This document shows, piece by piece, positions 17,516 to 25,979 of a stretch of 64,000 nucleotides of DNA (position 1 is its first letter; every line of letters starts with the position of its first letter). Below the pieces are notes generated by a model. It was not told the DNA's origin and made no database searches. It was given only the letters and a program-made list of their open reading frames with translations. This stretch comes from Nocardioides cremeus (GTDB lineage Bacteria > Actinomycetota > Actinomycetes > Propionibacteriales > Nocardioidaceae): assembly GCF_030518195.1 (NCBI RefSeq), contig NZ_JAULSC010000019.1, positions 24,409 through 88,408 on the forward strand. Direction: 5' to 3'. The translations under genes and the position numbers were made by a program.

Positions 17516-20500
17516 ACGGACCGGCTGGGCTTCGAGGCGTTTTCCGCTAGCCAGGTCGAGGGGTCGACGTTGTCGGGTCCGTAGATGGAGCCGTTCTCGA
17601 GGTGGACCTCGAAGTGGAGGTGGCAGCCACTTCCGTTGCCCTCCTTGCCGACCTGGCCGATCGGCTCGCCGGCGGCGACGGTCTGGCCGCGGCTGACGGT
17701 GACGGTCTGCATGTGCGCGTACCAGGTGGTCAGAGAGCCGGCGCCGGTGGTGACCTTGACCAGCTGCGGGCCGGCCCAGCTCTGGCTGGTGTCGATCTCG
17801 ATGGTGCCGGCGTGGGCGGCGTAGACGGTCGTGCCGCACGGGGCGGAGAAGTCGGTTCCGGTGTGCCAGTTGGTCCAGTAGGGGCCGGTCTCGTGCCAGT
17901 TCTTCCGGTCCGTTCCGATGTACTGTGCTGGAACCGGGTAGACCACCTCGTCGCAGGACGCGCCCGCGAGGCCGACCGGGGAGACCTGGGCGTTGGGGAG
18001 CACGTTGATGTGCGGGTGGTCGAGGTGGTTCGCGGTGGCCGAGCCTCTGTCCTCCATCCGTCGCCAACCCTCGTCGGCTCGCGCGACCGACCAGATGCGC
18101 TGGTACCAGATGATGTAGTCAATCCCGAGCTCGCGGGCGTGGGCCTGGGCGTACGCCACGAGTGCGTCCCCCTGGGCTTTGCCGGCGGGAGTCAGCGGGA
18201 CCATGAAGTCGGCCGCCAGGCCGGCCGGGTGGCCGTGGGGGTCGGTGGCGCTCTCGCGGTAGCCGCCGACGGTCTTGATGTCGAACATCGGGCCGAGGAT
18301 GTTGACGAGCTGCGTCAGCTGCGGCTTGACCGGGCCGAGGTTGTAGTTGGTCTCGGTCGCGACCGCGCAGCCCGCGCTGCTGCCGGCGGTGGTGGCGGTC
18401 ACCAGTGGGTGGTCGGCGATCTTGTTGGCTTGGGTGCTGTTGTCGACCTGGGCGCTGGCCCAGGTGAGGTTGGCGCCGTAGATGTGGTCGATCGGCGCGT
18501 CCTGCTTGGGCTTCTTGCAGGGCTCCGCTGATCCGCCGAAGGCGTTGCTCAGGTCGGGGGTCAGCGCGCAGTGTGAGGAGTTCTGGCCGTCCTTGCCGTC
18601 GTTGAAGTCGCCCAGGATCACCGCCGGGGTTCCGGTGCCGGCGAGCTCGGTCATGGTGGCCAGCTGGCGGCGCAACGCCTCCTTGCGGTGCTCGGCGGCG
18701 TTTCCTTGCGTGTTGGCGGGGTTGTGGATGCTCCAGACCCAGATGGCCTGCCCGGCGTTGACGCTGTCGGCCGCACCCGTCAGCTGGACGACCGGCATCC
18801 CGACGTCTTTGCCGTTGAAGTATGGGATCTGGACGAGGCGTGAGTCGGTCATCTGCCAGCTGCCGCGGTCCCAGATCACCTTGTTCTGGGTGTTGCCGGT
18901 GGCCGGGTACATGCCCCACTTGGCCGAGTAGCGGTCAGCCAGGGCCTTGGCCTGGGGGCCGTGGACCTCCTGGAGGCCGGCGATGGTGACTCCGGCGTTC
19001 TCGATCGCGCTGAGTGCCCCGGGCAGCCGCTTGTCCCAGGTGGCGTACCCGGCTTTCTCGTTGCCGCCGCCCGCCTGGTAGTCGGTGTGGCCGGCGCCCA
19101 GGATGTTCAAGGTCCCGATGGTGATCGGGTTGACGGTGTCCTCGCAGTTGCTCGCGTTCGAGACCGCGCCGTCGGCGTCGGGCAGGTCGGGTAGGTCGCC
19201 GCCGAGGAGGTCGGTGATGTCGCCGGCGACGTCCTCCCACTGGGCGTAGGCGTCGGGGAAGCCGGAGCGCTGCACGGCCTGGGCCGCCTGCGTGAGCGGC
19301 ATCTGCGACCAGCCGGCGATGTCGAGCAGGCCGGGGTTGCCGGTGTGCTGGGCCTTGCCGAAGAAGGCGCGAGCGGCGAGAACCGGGTTGGTGACCTCAG
19401 CCCGGCTCCCCCAGCCGGTCGAGGGACGCTGCTGGAACAGGCCGCCGGAGTCGCGGTCGCCGCCGGTGAGGTTGACCAGGTTGGACTCCTGGATCGCGGT
19501 GGCGATCGCGATCTGCAGCCCGTAGCGGGGAACCTGGAGGTCGCGGGCGACCTGGGCGATGGTGATCGCGTTGCGGGCCTCCTCGGTGGTCAGGGTCGGG
19601 TAGCTGGAGGCGAACCGCAGCTGCATCAGCTGGGCGAGCACGTCGCCGGACGGGGGCTCGACCGACGTCCTTGTGGTGTGGGCGGCGTTCACCACACCTT
19701 CGCTGGTGGCCGCGGTCGTGGGGGCGCTCTCGGGGCCGGCGCCGTTCATGGCGATGCGGGCGGCGATCCAGTGGTGGTCGGAGACCATGGTCCCGTCCCA
19801 GCCCTGCTCGAGCCGCACGCCCTGGTACTGGGGGAAGAAGACGAAGTCGACCGATTGGTTGTGCCAGCCGTAGCCGGCGGCCTTCATCTTGGCGGCCGCG
19901 GTCCACGGGAGGTTGGTGTAGGAGGCGTGGGTGTTCATGTCGCCGCCGATGAGCACCGGGCCGTGGGTGGCCAGGGAGTTGCGCAGCTGCAGCAGGATGT
20001 CCATGCCGGCGCCGTACTGCTGGTGCCTGGTCAGCGGCGGGTTGCCGTGCTGGCGGGGGTACTTGTGCGGGTTGGTCATGTGGTGGGTGGAGATCACCGA
20101 CACCACGGCGCCGTCGGCGCGCTCGAGGATCACCCACGTGGCGAACCGGTCCCAAGTCACCGGCTCGCCCTTATAGAAACCCTGGTCGTTCTCCACGATC
20201 GTGACCCGGCCGCCGTTGGCCTTGGACCAGGTGTCGCGCTTCCAGAGCACGACGTTGCCCATCGAGTTGTTGTCGCCGGTGTGGTCCTCGACCCGGAACG
20301 CGTCGTAGCCGGGGGCGGCGGCCTCTATCTGCGCCAGGCTCCAGCCGCTGGCCTCGTTGAGGGTGACGAAGTCGGGGTTCGTCGACAGCGCCCGGGGCAT
20401 GGAGGCGCGGAAGCCGTCGAGGCCGGAGCGGCGCGGGATGTTGGCCTGCGCCATGGTGATGTTGCCCTTGACCGGGCCGCCCACGGGGCCGTCGATGACC

Positions 20501-20655
20501 CCGAGGTCGCCGAGCTCGGTGGGTGCGGTCTCGCTGGTCTGGGTGCGGCACTCGGCGGCCGCGGTCGTGGTCATGACCACCATCAGGGTGACGACGAACG
20601 GCAGGGCCATGAAGACGATCAGGACCGGCAGACCGGCGAGGAGTAGCTTCTTCAC
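17512..20655 (-). CDS. exported multidomain protein: two EEP nuclease-like domains plus SLT, M15-like and M23 wall-hydrolase domains
   Basis: This 1047-residue protein has an N-terminal membrane/signal segment (about 4-30). Domains in order: an endonuclease/exonuclease/phosphatase (EEP) fold at about 60-305 (T-L-N-E, S-T-H-H, G-G-D-M-N, S-D-H-H); a lytic-transglycosylase-like domain near 335-490 (A-I-Q-E-S-N); a second EEP domain near 510-745 (L-Q-E-V-H, G-D-F-N-D, A-D-H-P); an M15/VanY-like segment near 770-890 (H-P-A-G-L-A-A-D, H-P-H-I); and an M23 peptidase near 905-1030 (H-T-G-T-D, H-L-H-F-E). Catalytic residues appear intact in all. Wall hydrolases are usual in Gram-positive conjugation; two nuclease-like domains in the same exported chain are not. 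It sits between the T4SS core and the coupling-protein genes. Confidence 0.75.
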   Translation of the reverse strand: MKKLLLAGLPVLIVFMALPFVVTLMVVMTTTAAAECRTQTSETAPTELGDLGVIDGPVGGPVKGNITMAQANIPRRSGLDGFRASMPRALSTNPDFVTLNEASGWSLAQIEAAAPGYDAFRVEDHTGDNNSMGNVVLWKRDTWSKANGGRVTIVENDQGFYKGEPVTWDRFATWVILERADGAVVSVISTHHMTNPHKYPRQHGNPPLTRHQQYGAGMDILLQLRNSLATHGPVLIGGDMNTHASYTNLPWTAAAKMKAAGYGWHNQSVDFVFFPQYQGVRLEQGWDGTMVSDHHWIAARIAMNGAGPESAPTTAATSEGVVNAAHTTRTSVEPPSGDVLAQLMQLRFASSYPTLTTEEARNAITIAQVARDLQVPRYGLQIAIATAIQESNLVNLTGGDRDSGGLFQQRPSTGWGSRAEVTNPVLAARAFFGKAQHTGNPGLLDIAGWSQMPLTQAAQAVQRSGFPDAYAQWEDVAGDITDLLGGDLPDLPDADGAVSNASNCEDTVNPITIGTLNILGAGHTDYQAGGGNEKAGYATWDKRLPGALSAIENAGVTIAGLQEVHGPQAKALADRYSAKWGMYPATGNTQNKVIWDRGSWQMTDSRLVQIPYFNGKDVGMPVVQLTGAADSVNAGQAIWVWSIHNPANTQGNAAEHRKEALRRQLATMTELAGTGTPAVILGDFNDGKDGQNSSHCALTPDLSNAFGGSAEPCKKPKQDAPIDHIYGANLTWASAQVDNSTQANKIADHPLVTATTAGSSAGCAVATETNYNLGPVKPQLTQLVNILGPMFDIKTVGGYRESATDPHGHPAGLAADFMVPLTPAGKAQGDALVAYAQAHARELGIDYIIWYQRIWSVARADEGWRRMEDRGSATANHLDHPHINVLPNAQVSPVGLAGASCDEVVYPVPAQYIGTDRKNWHETGPYWTNWHTGTDFSAPCGTTVYAAHAGTIEIDTSQSWAGPQLVKVTTGAGSLTTWYAHMQTVTVSRGQTVAAGEPIGQVGKEGNGSGCHLHFEVHLENGSIYGPDNVDPSTWLAENASKPSRSV

Positions 20656-20732
20656 GACAGGTCAGTCCCGAGCGCCTCAGCCGGCAATCTCTAGGAACTC
20701 AGGTTCGATCAGACGTCCATGCGCTCCGATCT

Positions 20733-20746
20733 GCGTTTGTGCAGGT
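20733..20746. repeat. 14-bp motif GCGTTTNNGCAGGT, copy 1
   Basis: GCGTTTGTGCAGGT here matches the central motif of the two G/C-palindrome repeats at 24364 and 42087. It lies about 80 bases upstream of the 20655 gene and about 110 bases upstream of recombinase trio 1. It could be a regulator site or a crossover site. Confidence 0.35.
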
Positions 20747-20783
20747 GGCGTTGGTTGAATCCCCGGAAGAGTCTGAATCGACG

Positions 20784-20806
20784 AACCGTCACCCCAAATG
20801 ACGGTT
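20784..20806. promoter_or_regulatory. inverted repeat upstream of recombinase trio 1
   Basis: AACCGTCA and TGACGGTT form a perfect eight-base inverted repeat with a seven-base gap, 48 bases before the trio 1 recombinase start. It may be an operator for the small HTH protein of the trio or part of the element's end. Confidence 0.35.
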
Positions 20807-20853
20807 TGGCTGTAGCATCGATGCATGATCGCCTCGCTTGAAGATGGTGACTG

Positions 20854-21939
20854 ATGGGTTTGGTGGCGCTGCCGGGTGGCAGCGCTGTTGATCCGGCACT
20901 GATAGGTGCGCAGGCGGCCCAGGACTTCGAGCAGGAGCTGGTGGACCAGTACGCGCTGGCGATGTCGGCGGCAGGTCTGACGGACCGCCACATCGGCGGG
21001 ACTCGGGCGATCGTCATCGAGTTCGCTCGCTCGCTGTCGACTCCGCTGTGGGAGGCCACCTGTGCGGACGCGGACGCGTTCTTGGCCCAGCAGCGGCGGC
21101 TGGGGCTCAGCGTGTCGACCCGGGCGGGCAAGGCCGGAGCACTGGCGGGCTTCTACGAGTTCGTGATCGCCCGCTACGAGGGCACGATCCGCCGCACGAC
21201 CGGTGTCTTGGTCGAGCAGCCGATCGATGAGTTCAATCGCCAGTCCGGGGCATCGCTGGGCAAGGTCCGGGTGCCGCCGTCGGATGAGGAGATCGACTCG
21301 CTGTTCACCGCCTGGCGCGGGTCGGTCACCCAAGCGCGCAAGTACCTTCCCGCGGCCCGCGACTACTTCGCCGCCTCGCTGTGGCGCCGACTCGGGCTGC
21401 GCATCAACGAGACCGTCATGCTCGACATCCGCGACTGGCGCCCCGATCTGGGCGAGTTCGGCAAGCTCCACGTCCGCCACGGCAAGGGCTCCGGCGGCCG
21501 CGGACCCAAGCCACGGCTGGTGCCCGGAATCAACGGCGCGAACCAGTTGGTCGACTGGTGGCTGGCCGAGGTCCGCCCCCAGTACGGCCACGACTGGGCC
21601 GACCCGGACGCGCCGCTGCTCCCCTCCGAGCGGTTCGACCGCGACTTGGACCGCTGTGGACGCGTCGGTGCGAACGCGCTGCGCCGAGCGCTGGGAATCC
21701 AGGTCGACCTGTGGCTCCCGGCGTGGTCGGGGCGAATGACCCCACACGTGCTGCGGCACTACTGCGCCTCGTCGCTGTACGCGGCCGGGATGGACATCAA
21801 GGCCCTCCAGGAGCTCCTTGGCCACCAGTGGCTGGCCACGACCTCGGGCTACCTCCACGTCCGCAGTGACCACATCGAACGCGCCTGGAACAGCGCGAGC
21901 GACCGCATCGAAGCCCGCCTGGGCCTCCGTACCGACTGA
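20854..21939 (+). CDS. tyrosine recombinase, trio 1 first gene
   Basis: This 361-residue protein has a SAM-like N-terminal core-binding domain and a complete catalytic set: R183 in G-L-R-I-N-E, K211 in H-G-K-G, H298 and R301 in H-V-L-R-H, a G-H box in L-L-G-H, and nucleophile Y333 in S-G-Y-L-H-V. It should cut and rejoin DNA by a covalent 3'-phosphotyrosine. It heads a three-gene unit (recombinase, small HTH protein, zinc-ribbon recombinase-like protein) also present at 55.5-58.7 kb. Insertion-type mobile modules with such trios recall Tn554 and RIT elements, but the middle gene here is an HTH protein. Confidence 0.88.
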   Translation: MGLVALPGGSAVDPALIGAQAAQDFEQELVDQYALAMSAAGLTDRHIGGTRAIVIEFARSLSTPLWEATCADADAFLAQQRRLGLSVSTRAGKAGALAGFYEFVIARYEGTIRRTTGVLVEQPIDEFNRQSGASLGKVRVPPSDEEIDSLFTAWRGSVTQARKYLPAARDYFAASLWRRLGLRINETVMLDIRDWRPDLGEFGKLHVRHGKGSGGRGPKPRLVPGINGANQLVDWWLAEVRPQYGHDWADPDAPLLPSERFDRDLDRCGRVGANALRRALGIQVDLWLPAWSGRMTPHVLRHYCASSLYAAGMDIKALQELLGHQWLATTSGYLHVRSDHIERAWNSASDRIEARLGLRTD

Positions 21940-21967
21940 CCCAACCGAATCGAAGGAGAGGATCCAG

Positions 21968-22324
21968 ATGCAGTGGAGCCTGCGGCTGCGGGCCGCCGAA
22001 CGAGGGATCTGGAAGTCCGCAGAACTTCGGCGGATGCTGGCAGATGCCGGGCTCGAGATCTCCGCGGGGAAGATGTCGTCGTGGTGGGCCGGGACTCCGC
22101 CGACGATGCGGCTCCAAGAACTCGACGTCCTGTGCGCCGTGCTCGAATGCACCCCGAACGACCTGATGACCCCCGAGCCGGACAAGGTCGCCGCGCGCCG
22201 TCCCCGCAACACCGACGCCGCCAACGGCGGAAACGGGGATGGCGATCCGAACGGCAACGGCGGCGGCACGCCACCGGCGGTCACACCGCGGCTCGGCAAG
22301 CCCCGCTCGACCCCGCCGCTGTAG
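21968..22324 (+). CDS. small HTH protein, trio 1 second gene
   Basis: This 118-residue protein has a Cro/XRE-like helix-turn-helix in residues 1-70 (G-I-W-K-S-A-E-L-R-R-M-L, W-W-A-G-T-P-P-T-M-R-L) and a flexible Gly/Asn/Pro-rich tail. A GGAGAGG ribosome site precedes the ATG at 21968. The equivalent protein of trio 2 is nearly the same over the HTH part. It probably regulates the trio or acts as a directionality or accessory factor. The frame is open upstream, but that part overlaps the recombinase gene. Confidence 0.75.
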   Translation: MQWSLRLRAAERGIWKSAELRRMLADAGLEISAGKMSSWWAGTPPTMRLQELDVLCAVLECTPNDLMTPEPDKVAARRPRNTDAANGGNGDGDPNGNGGGTPPAVTPRLGKPRSTPPL

Positions 22325-22371
22325 CCCGCACCGCCACCGCTGACGGACACGACGAGCTGGAGAGGATCGGG

Positions 22372-24165
22372 ATGCCCGCGCCCGGCCCCAACGCGGCGTT
22401 GCGGCTGCCGCCCAAGTGCAACGCCTGCCAGAGCAACCGCGTCGCGTGGACCAGCCCCAGAGTCGACTTCTGCTATCAGTGCCTGCCCGGCGGCCCGTTC
22501 GCCGCTCCACCGTGCAACCGCTGCCGCGCCCGCACCGACTACTTCAGCCAGGGGCTGTGCAGCCGGTGCCATCCCCGCAGCCCCGAGCACATCGGATCCT
22601 GCAGGGGCTGCCTGGCCTGGGGCGTCTACCCCCGCCACAACTGGACCTGCTGGTCCTGCCGCTGGTGGCAGAGCCACTACCCGAAGGGCACCTGCACCTA
22701 CTGCGGCCGCACCAGCCACGTCAGCGACCGACAAGCCTGTCGCCTCTGCCTCGAGAACGCCCGACTCGAACAGAAACCCGGGCGGGCACCCGATGTCGCC
22801 GCCGCGAACAAGGACAGCCAGCAGCTGTTCTTCGCCAACATGGTCTTCAAGCGACGCGCGACGCCGGTGCCCGACTACGTCCGCTGGGATGGCCGGTGGT
22901 CGAAGAAGAACAAGAACCAGCTGCCCTACCAGCCCGGCACCAGGTTCGGCCGTCACGCGCTCGAGCAGCTGGCCCTGATTGAGATGGACCCCGACCCCGA
23001 GGTTCTGCGCCAACGCCTCCTGGTGGAGGACAGCGAACTGACGCGTTACTGCGCGGCCATCGTCGCCGACCACGCCCGCCGCTATGGCTGGAGCGTCAGG
23101 CAGCGCAATGCCGTGATCCAGTCCCTGCGGCTGCTGCAGATCCTGCGGCCCACTCCCACCGCGAAGGTCCGCGCTAGTGACGTCGTGGCGTTGCGCCGCT
23201 ACGACGGCACCATCACCTCCACCCTCGACGTCCTCGCCGAAGCAGGGCTCCTGACCGAGGACGTCCCGACCCGGGTCGAGAGGTACTTCAACGCCAAGTT
23301 CATCGAGTCCGGAGCCCTCCCGGACGCCATGCGGGAGCACCTCCAGCTGTGGCTTCAGGTCATGCTCGGCGGATCCCGGCAAGCACCGCGCCAGCTGCCT
23401 CGCGAACCCGAGACCGTCGAGCTCCACATCCAGGGCCTCGCGCCCGTCGTGCAGACGTGGGTCGAAGCCGGGCGCCAGTCGTTCGCCGAGATCAGCAAGG
23501 ACGACATCCTGGCCGCCCTCGCGGCCCTGCCCGCCGGCACCAGCCAACGCCACTTCGCCGAGAACGGCCTGAAGTCGCTGTTCAAGATCCTCAAGGGCCG
23601 CCGACTCGTCTTCGCCAACCCCATGAGGGGCATCGACCTGACCCGTGTCGCCACGAGCCTTCCGATGCCGCTGGACCCCGCCGTGATCCGGGCCGAACTG
23701 GACTCGCAGAACCCGGCCGTCGCGCTCGCTGTGGCTCTGGTGGCCTTCCACGGACTGACCGGCAAGCAGGTCCATGAACTGCAGATGACCGACATCGTCG
23801 ACGGTCGCCTCCACCTCGACGGCCGCGACATCCCGCTCGCCGCACCCGTCAGGAGCCGGCTCGCCGCCTGGCTCGACCACCGCAACCGAACCTGGCCGGC
23901 CACCGCGAACCCACACCTGCTCATCAACCGACGCACCGCGCCGCGCCTCGTCCCCAGCGGCCCGTCCTTTCCCTGGAAGGAAAGCCGCATCCGCCCACGG
24001 GCCCTGCGCGAAGACCGCATCCTGCACGAGATCCACGCCACCGGCGGCGACGTACGCCGCATCTACGACCTCTTCGGCCTCAGCGTCGAAGGCGCCACCC
24101 GCTACCTGAAGACCGTCGAGCACCCCGACCTGAGGAACGAGGACCAGCCTGGCACCCGACCATGA
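22372..24165 (+). CDS. zinc-ribbon recombinase-like protein, trio 1 third gene, degenerate active site
   Basis: This 597-residue protein starts at the ATG at 22372 after GGAGAGGA. The first ~130 residues hold many C-x2-C pairs (C-N-A-C, C-Y-Q-C, C-N-R-C, C-S-R-C, C-R-G-C, C-W-S-C, C-T-Y-C), so several zinc ribbons. The C-terminal ~250 residues follow a tyrosine-recombinase fold. The box I Arg is replaced (H-G-L-T-G-K-Q instead of G-L-R-P-S-E in trio 2) and the H-x-x-R box reads R-A-L-R, yet a final Tyr remains in A-T-R-Y-L-K. It may be a structural or targeting partner rather than an active enzyme. Confidence 0.7.
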   Translation: MPAPGPNAALRLPPKCNACQSNRVAWTSPRVDFCYQCLPGGPFAAPPCNRCRARTDYFSQGLCSRCHPRSPEHIGSCRGCLAWGVYPRHNWTCWSCRWWQSHYPKGTCTYCGRTSHVSDRQACRLCLENARLEQKPGRAPDVAAANKDSQQLFFANMVFKRRATPVPDYVRWDGRWSKKNKNQLPYQPGTRFGRHALEQLALIEMDPDPEVLRQRLLVEDSELTRYCAAIVADHARRYGWSVRQRNAVIQSLRLLQILRPTPTAKVRASDVVALRRYDGTITSTLDVLAEAGLLTEDVPTRVERYFNAKFIESGALPDAMREHLQLWLQVMLGGSRQAPRQLPREPETVELHIQGLAPVVQTWVEAGRQSFAEISKDDILAALAALPAGTSQRHFAENGLKSLFKILKGRRLVFANPMRGIDLTRVATSLPMPLDPAVIRAELDSQNPAVALAVALVAFHGLTGKQVHELQMTDIVDGRLHLDGRDIPLAAPVRSRLAAWLDHRNRTWPATANPHLLINRRTAPRLVPSGPSFPWKESRIRPRALREDRILHEIHATGGDVRRIYDLFGLSVEGATRYLKTVEHPDLRNEDQPGTRP

Positions 24166-24503
24166 CCGTGTCTTTACGTACCGCGCGGCGCGGGTCGAGA
24201 GTTGTCGCAACATCCTCACGCCAACGATAAGCAACCGCAGCGCGCACGATTCGGACATTCTGGCGCTGCTGACTTTGGTCACGGGCCGCAGCGTGGCGGC
24301 TCAGCGTCCCCGCATCCGTCCCCCCGAACCGTCGAATGGCGGGGGGACGTGGCGCCCTACACCGCGTTTATGCAGGTCAGGAAGCGTCCCCCCGAAACTC
24401 AGGAGATTCCAGAGCCGGTGGCTCGAGCGGTGGAGGAGGAGTCCCGTTAAGCGGATCCACTTCTCGCGGAGCTCGGCGCGACAAGCGTTCGTGGTCGGTC
24501 AGC
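24166..24503. other. non-coding stretch holding G/C-palindrome repeat A
   Basis: No credible gene lies between the trio 1 end and the HxlR gene. The stretch contains the structured repeat at 24304-24393, described separately. Confidence 0.5.
24304..24393. repeat. G/C-palindrome repeat A
   Basis: It starts with the 22-base block at 24304-24325 (GCGTCCCC, then GCATCC, then GTCCCCCC), identical to repeat B. CGTCCCCCC and GGGGGGACG (24341-24349) form a hairpin. Then come GCGTTTATGCAGGTCAG (24364-24380) and another CGTCCCCCC (24385-24393). Repeat B (42015-42128) has the same parts in the same order. It is either a regulator/partition site or an origin-like element. Confidence 0.6.
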
Positions 24504-24875
24504 TCACCGGCGTCGCGAGTCCGCGACGCTGCGGCCCTGCGCCGAGCTGGTCGATCCTGGAGGCTCCCACGCCGCAGCCCATTGGGCTATGGACTCGATC
24601 ACCGGCGCCAGGGAGTGACCCTTGGTCGTCAGCGTGTAGTGCGGCACGGTGGTCGCGGAGGAGGAGGGGCAGGCGCGTTCCACCACGCCCTCGCGCTCGA
24701 GCTCGCGGAGCCGCTGCGCGAGGAGCCGATCGGTGAGCCCAGGGATTCTCGAGCGGATCTCGCCGAAGCGGTCGGCTCCGTCGAGGAGTGCGCGGATGAT
24801 CGGGCCGTTCCAGCGCCGCCCGATCAACTCGACCGCGCGGTGGAAGACCGGACAGTAGCCCTGTGTCTCGTCCAT
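24504..24875 (-). CDS. HxlR-family transcriptional regulator
   Basis: This 123-residue protein from the ATG at 24875 has the HxlR winged-helix pattern: C-P-V near the start, G-R-R-W-N-G-P-I-I-R-A-L-L, F-G-E-I-R-S-R-I-P-G-L-T, L-A-Q-R-L-R-E-L-E-R-E-G-V and Y-T-L-T-T-K-G. Such proteins repress divergent genes and respond to electrophiles or redox stress. It is divergent from the doxX-like gene, with a perfect inverted repeat between them. A GTG further upstream would run through that operator and is rejected. Confidence 0.85.
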   Translation of the reverse strand: MDETQGYCPVFHRAVELIGRRWNGPIIRALLDGADRFGEIRSRIPGLTDRLLAQRLRELEREGVVERACPSSSATTVPHYTLTTKGHSLAPVIESIAQWAAAWEPPGSTSSAQGRSVADSRRR

Positions 24876-24950
24876 GCAGACAACCTCCGCGGCCGACGAG
24901 TCGCCGGACCTTGACTCTTGCCAACGCCGTTCCCGGAATGATACTCCTAG

Positions 24951-24975
24951 AGTCACTTACAAAGAGTAAGTGACT
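24951..24975. promoter_or_regulatory. HxlR operator, perfect inverted repeat
   Basis: AGTCACTTAC, five bases, then GTAAGTGACT form a perfect 10-base inverted repeat between the divergent hxlR-like and doxX-like genes. It lies 23 bases upstream of the doxX start. A repressor dimer here would block the doxX operon promoter. Confidence 0.7.
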
Positions 24976-24997
24976 ACTTCGCATACGAGGAGCTCTC

Positions 24998-25414
24998 ATG
25001 GACGTTCTGGTCCTCATCGGCCGGATCCTTTTCGCGCTACTGTTCCTGGGCGCCGGGATGGGCCACTTCAGCCAGCGGGAGATGATGACCGGCTACGCGG
25101 CGAGCAAGGGTGTGCCGGCCGCAGGGTTGATGGTGCCCTTCTCTGGTGCGGTGAGCATCCTGGGCGGCCTCATGGTGGCCGTCGGGGTCTGGCCCGACCT
25201 CGGCGCCCTGCTGCTGGTCGCCTTCCTGGTGCCGACGGCGGTGCTGATGCACGGCTTCTGGCGCGAGACCGACCCGGCGAGCAAGGCCAACGAGCAGACC
25301 CAGTTCCTCAAGGACCTGTCCCTCGCGGGTGCCGCGCTCGCCCTGTTCGCGTTCTTCGCCTCCGCGGGCGACGAGCTCGGCCTGCTCGTGCTCGGCCCGG
25401 TGTTCACGCTGTGA
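24998..25414 (+). CDS. DoxX-family membrane protein
   Basis: This 138-residue protein has four membrane segments and the DoxX start pattern (L-I-G-R-I-L-F-A-L-L-F-L-G-A-G-M-G-H-F). DoxX proteins are small quinone- or redox-linked membrane proteins. It is preceded by GGAG and followed by a gene overlapping its stop (GTGA). Control by the HxlR-like protein through the repeat at 24951 is very likely. The group with the VOC protein downstream suggests a response to reactive organic compounds. Confidence 0.85.
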   Translation: MDVLVLIGRILFALLFLGAGMGHFSQREMMTGYAASKGVPAAGLMVPFSGAVSILGGLMVAVGVWPDLGALLLVAFLVPTAVLMHGFWRETDPASKANEQTQFLKDLSLAGAALALFAFFASAGDELGLLVLGPVFTL

Positions 25415-25893
25415 CCGGCTTGCTAGTCGACCTGCCCGCCCGCGGCGGCGCCAGGCCGCGCACTACCCCGAGCAATCCGCACACCCAGCTCGATCAACAA
25501 CCGGAGGACGATCGGCCGCGCCGCCTCCTGGAGGAGCGGCTCGCCCAGCTACCCGGCGTGGTCTGGCGGCCCAGCATGATCTCGGTCCCGGGAGCGCGCG
25601 CCCTGACCCTGCCGGAAGACGCCGCGCAGGGCCCGCCCGAGGCCTTCATGATCGGCACCGAGTTCGCTCACCTGCACCCCGCACCGGACCACTCACTGCA
25701 CCTGGTGCTGCCGCCCGACCTCGCCTCCCGCGTGATCGAGACAGGCTGGGCAGAGCAACACCCGGTCGCCCGCCGCGGCCTGATCACCTCGGGCGCGGTG
25801 ATGATCTACGCACCCCGCGACGAGGAGGAGGCAGAACTGGTCGCCCAGATCGTGACCGCCGCCTTCGAGTACGCCACCAACGCCCCGGCCTGA
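25411..25893 (+). CDS. luciferase-domain (DUF5519-like) protein
   Basis: This 160-residue protein starts at a GTG overlapping the doxX stop. The sequence includes P-G-V-V-W-R-P-S-M-I-S-V-P-G-A-R-A, F-A-H-L-H-P and S-L-H-L-V-L-P-P-D-L-A with W-A-E-Q-H-P. This is the pattern of the small bacterial luciferase-domain family, whose function is not established and which is not a true luciferase. Translational coupling puts it in the DoxX operon. Confidence 0.7.
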   Translation: MTGLLVDLPARGGARPRTTPSNPHTQLDQQPEDDRPRRLLEERLAQLPGVVWRPSMISVPGARALTLPEDAAQGPPEAFMIGTEFAHLHPAPDHSLHLVLPPDLASRVIETGWAEQHPVARRGLITSGAVMIYAPRDEEEAELVAQIVTAAFEYATNAPA

Positions 25894-25979
25894 CCAGCCG
25901 TACTGACAGAGCGCCGACGTGACCGGCATCCGGGCCACTCGGGTCCGGACCAGTCGAACAAAGATCGGAGTCAGCCATC

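Noticed and set aside
20677..24282. Long minus-strand frame opposite recombinase trio 1
   Set aside because: Same shadow effect; the plus-strand genes carry complete recombinase and zinc-ribbon motifs.
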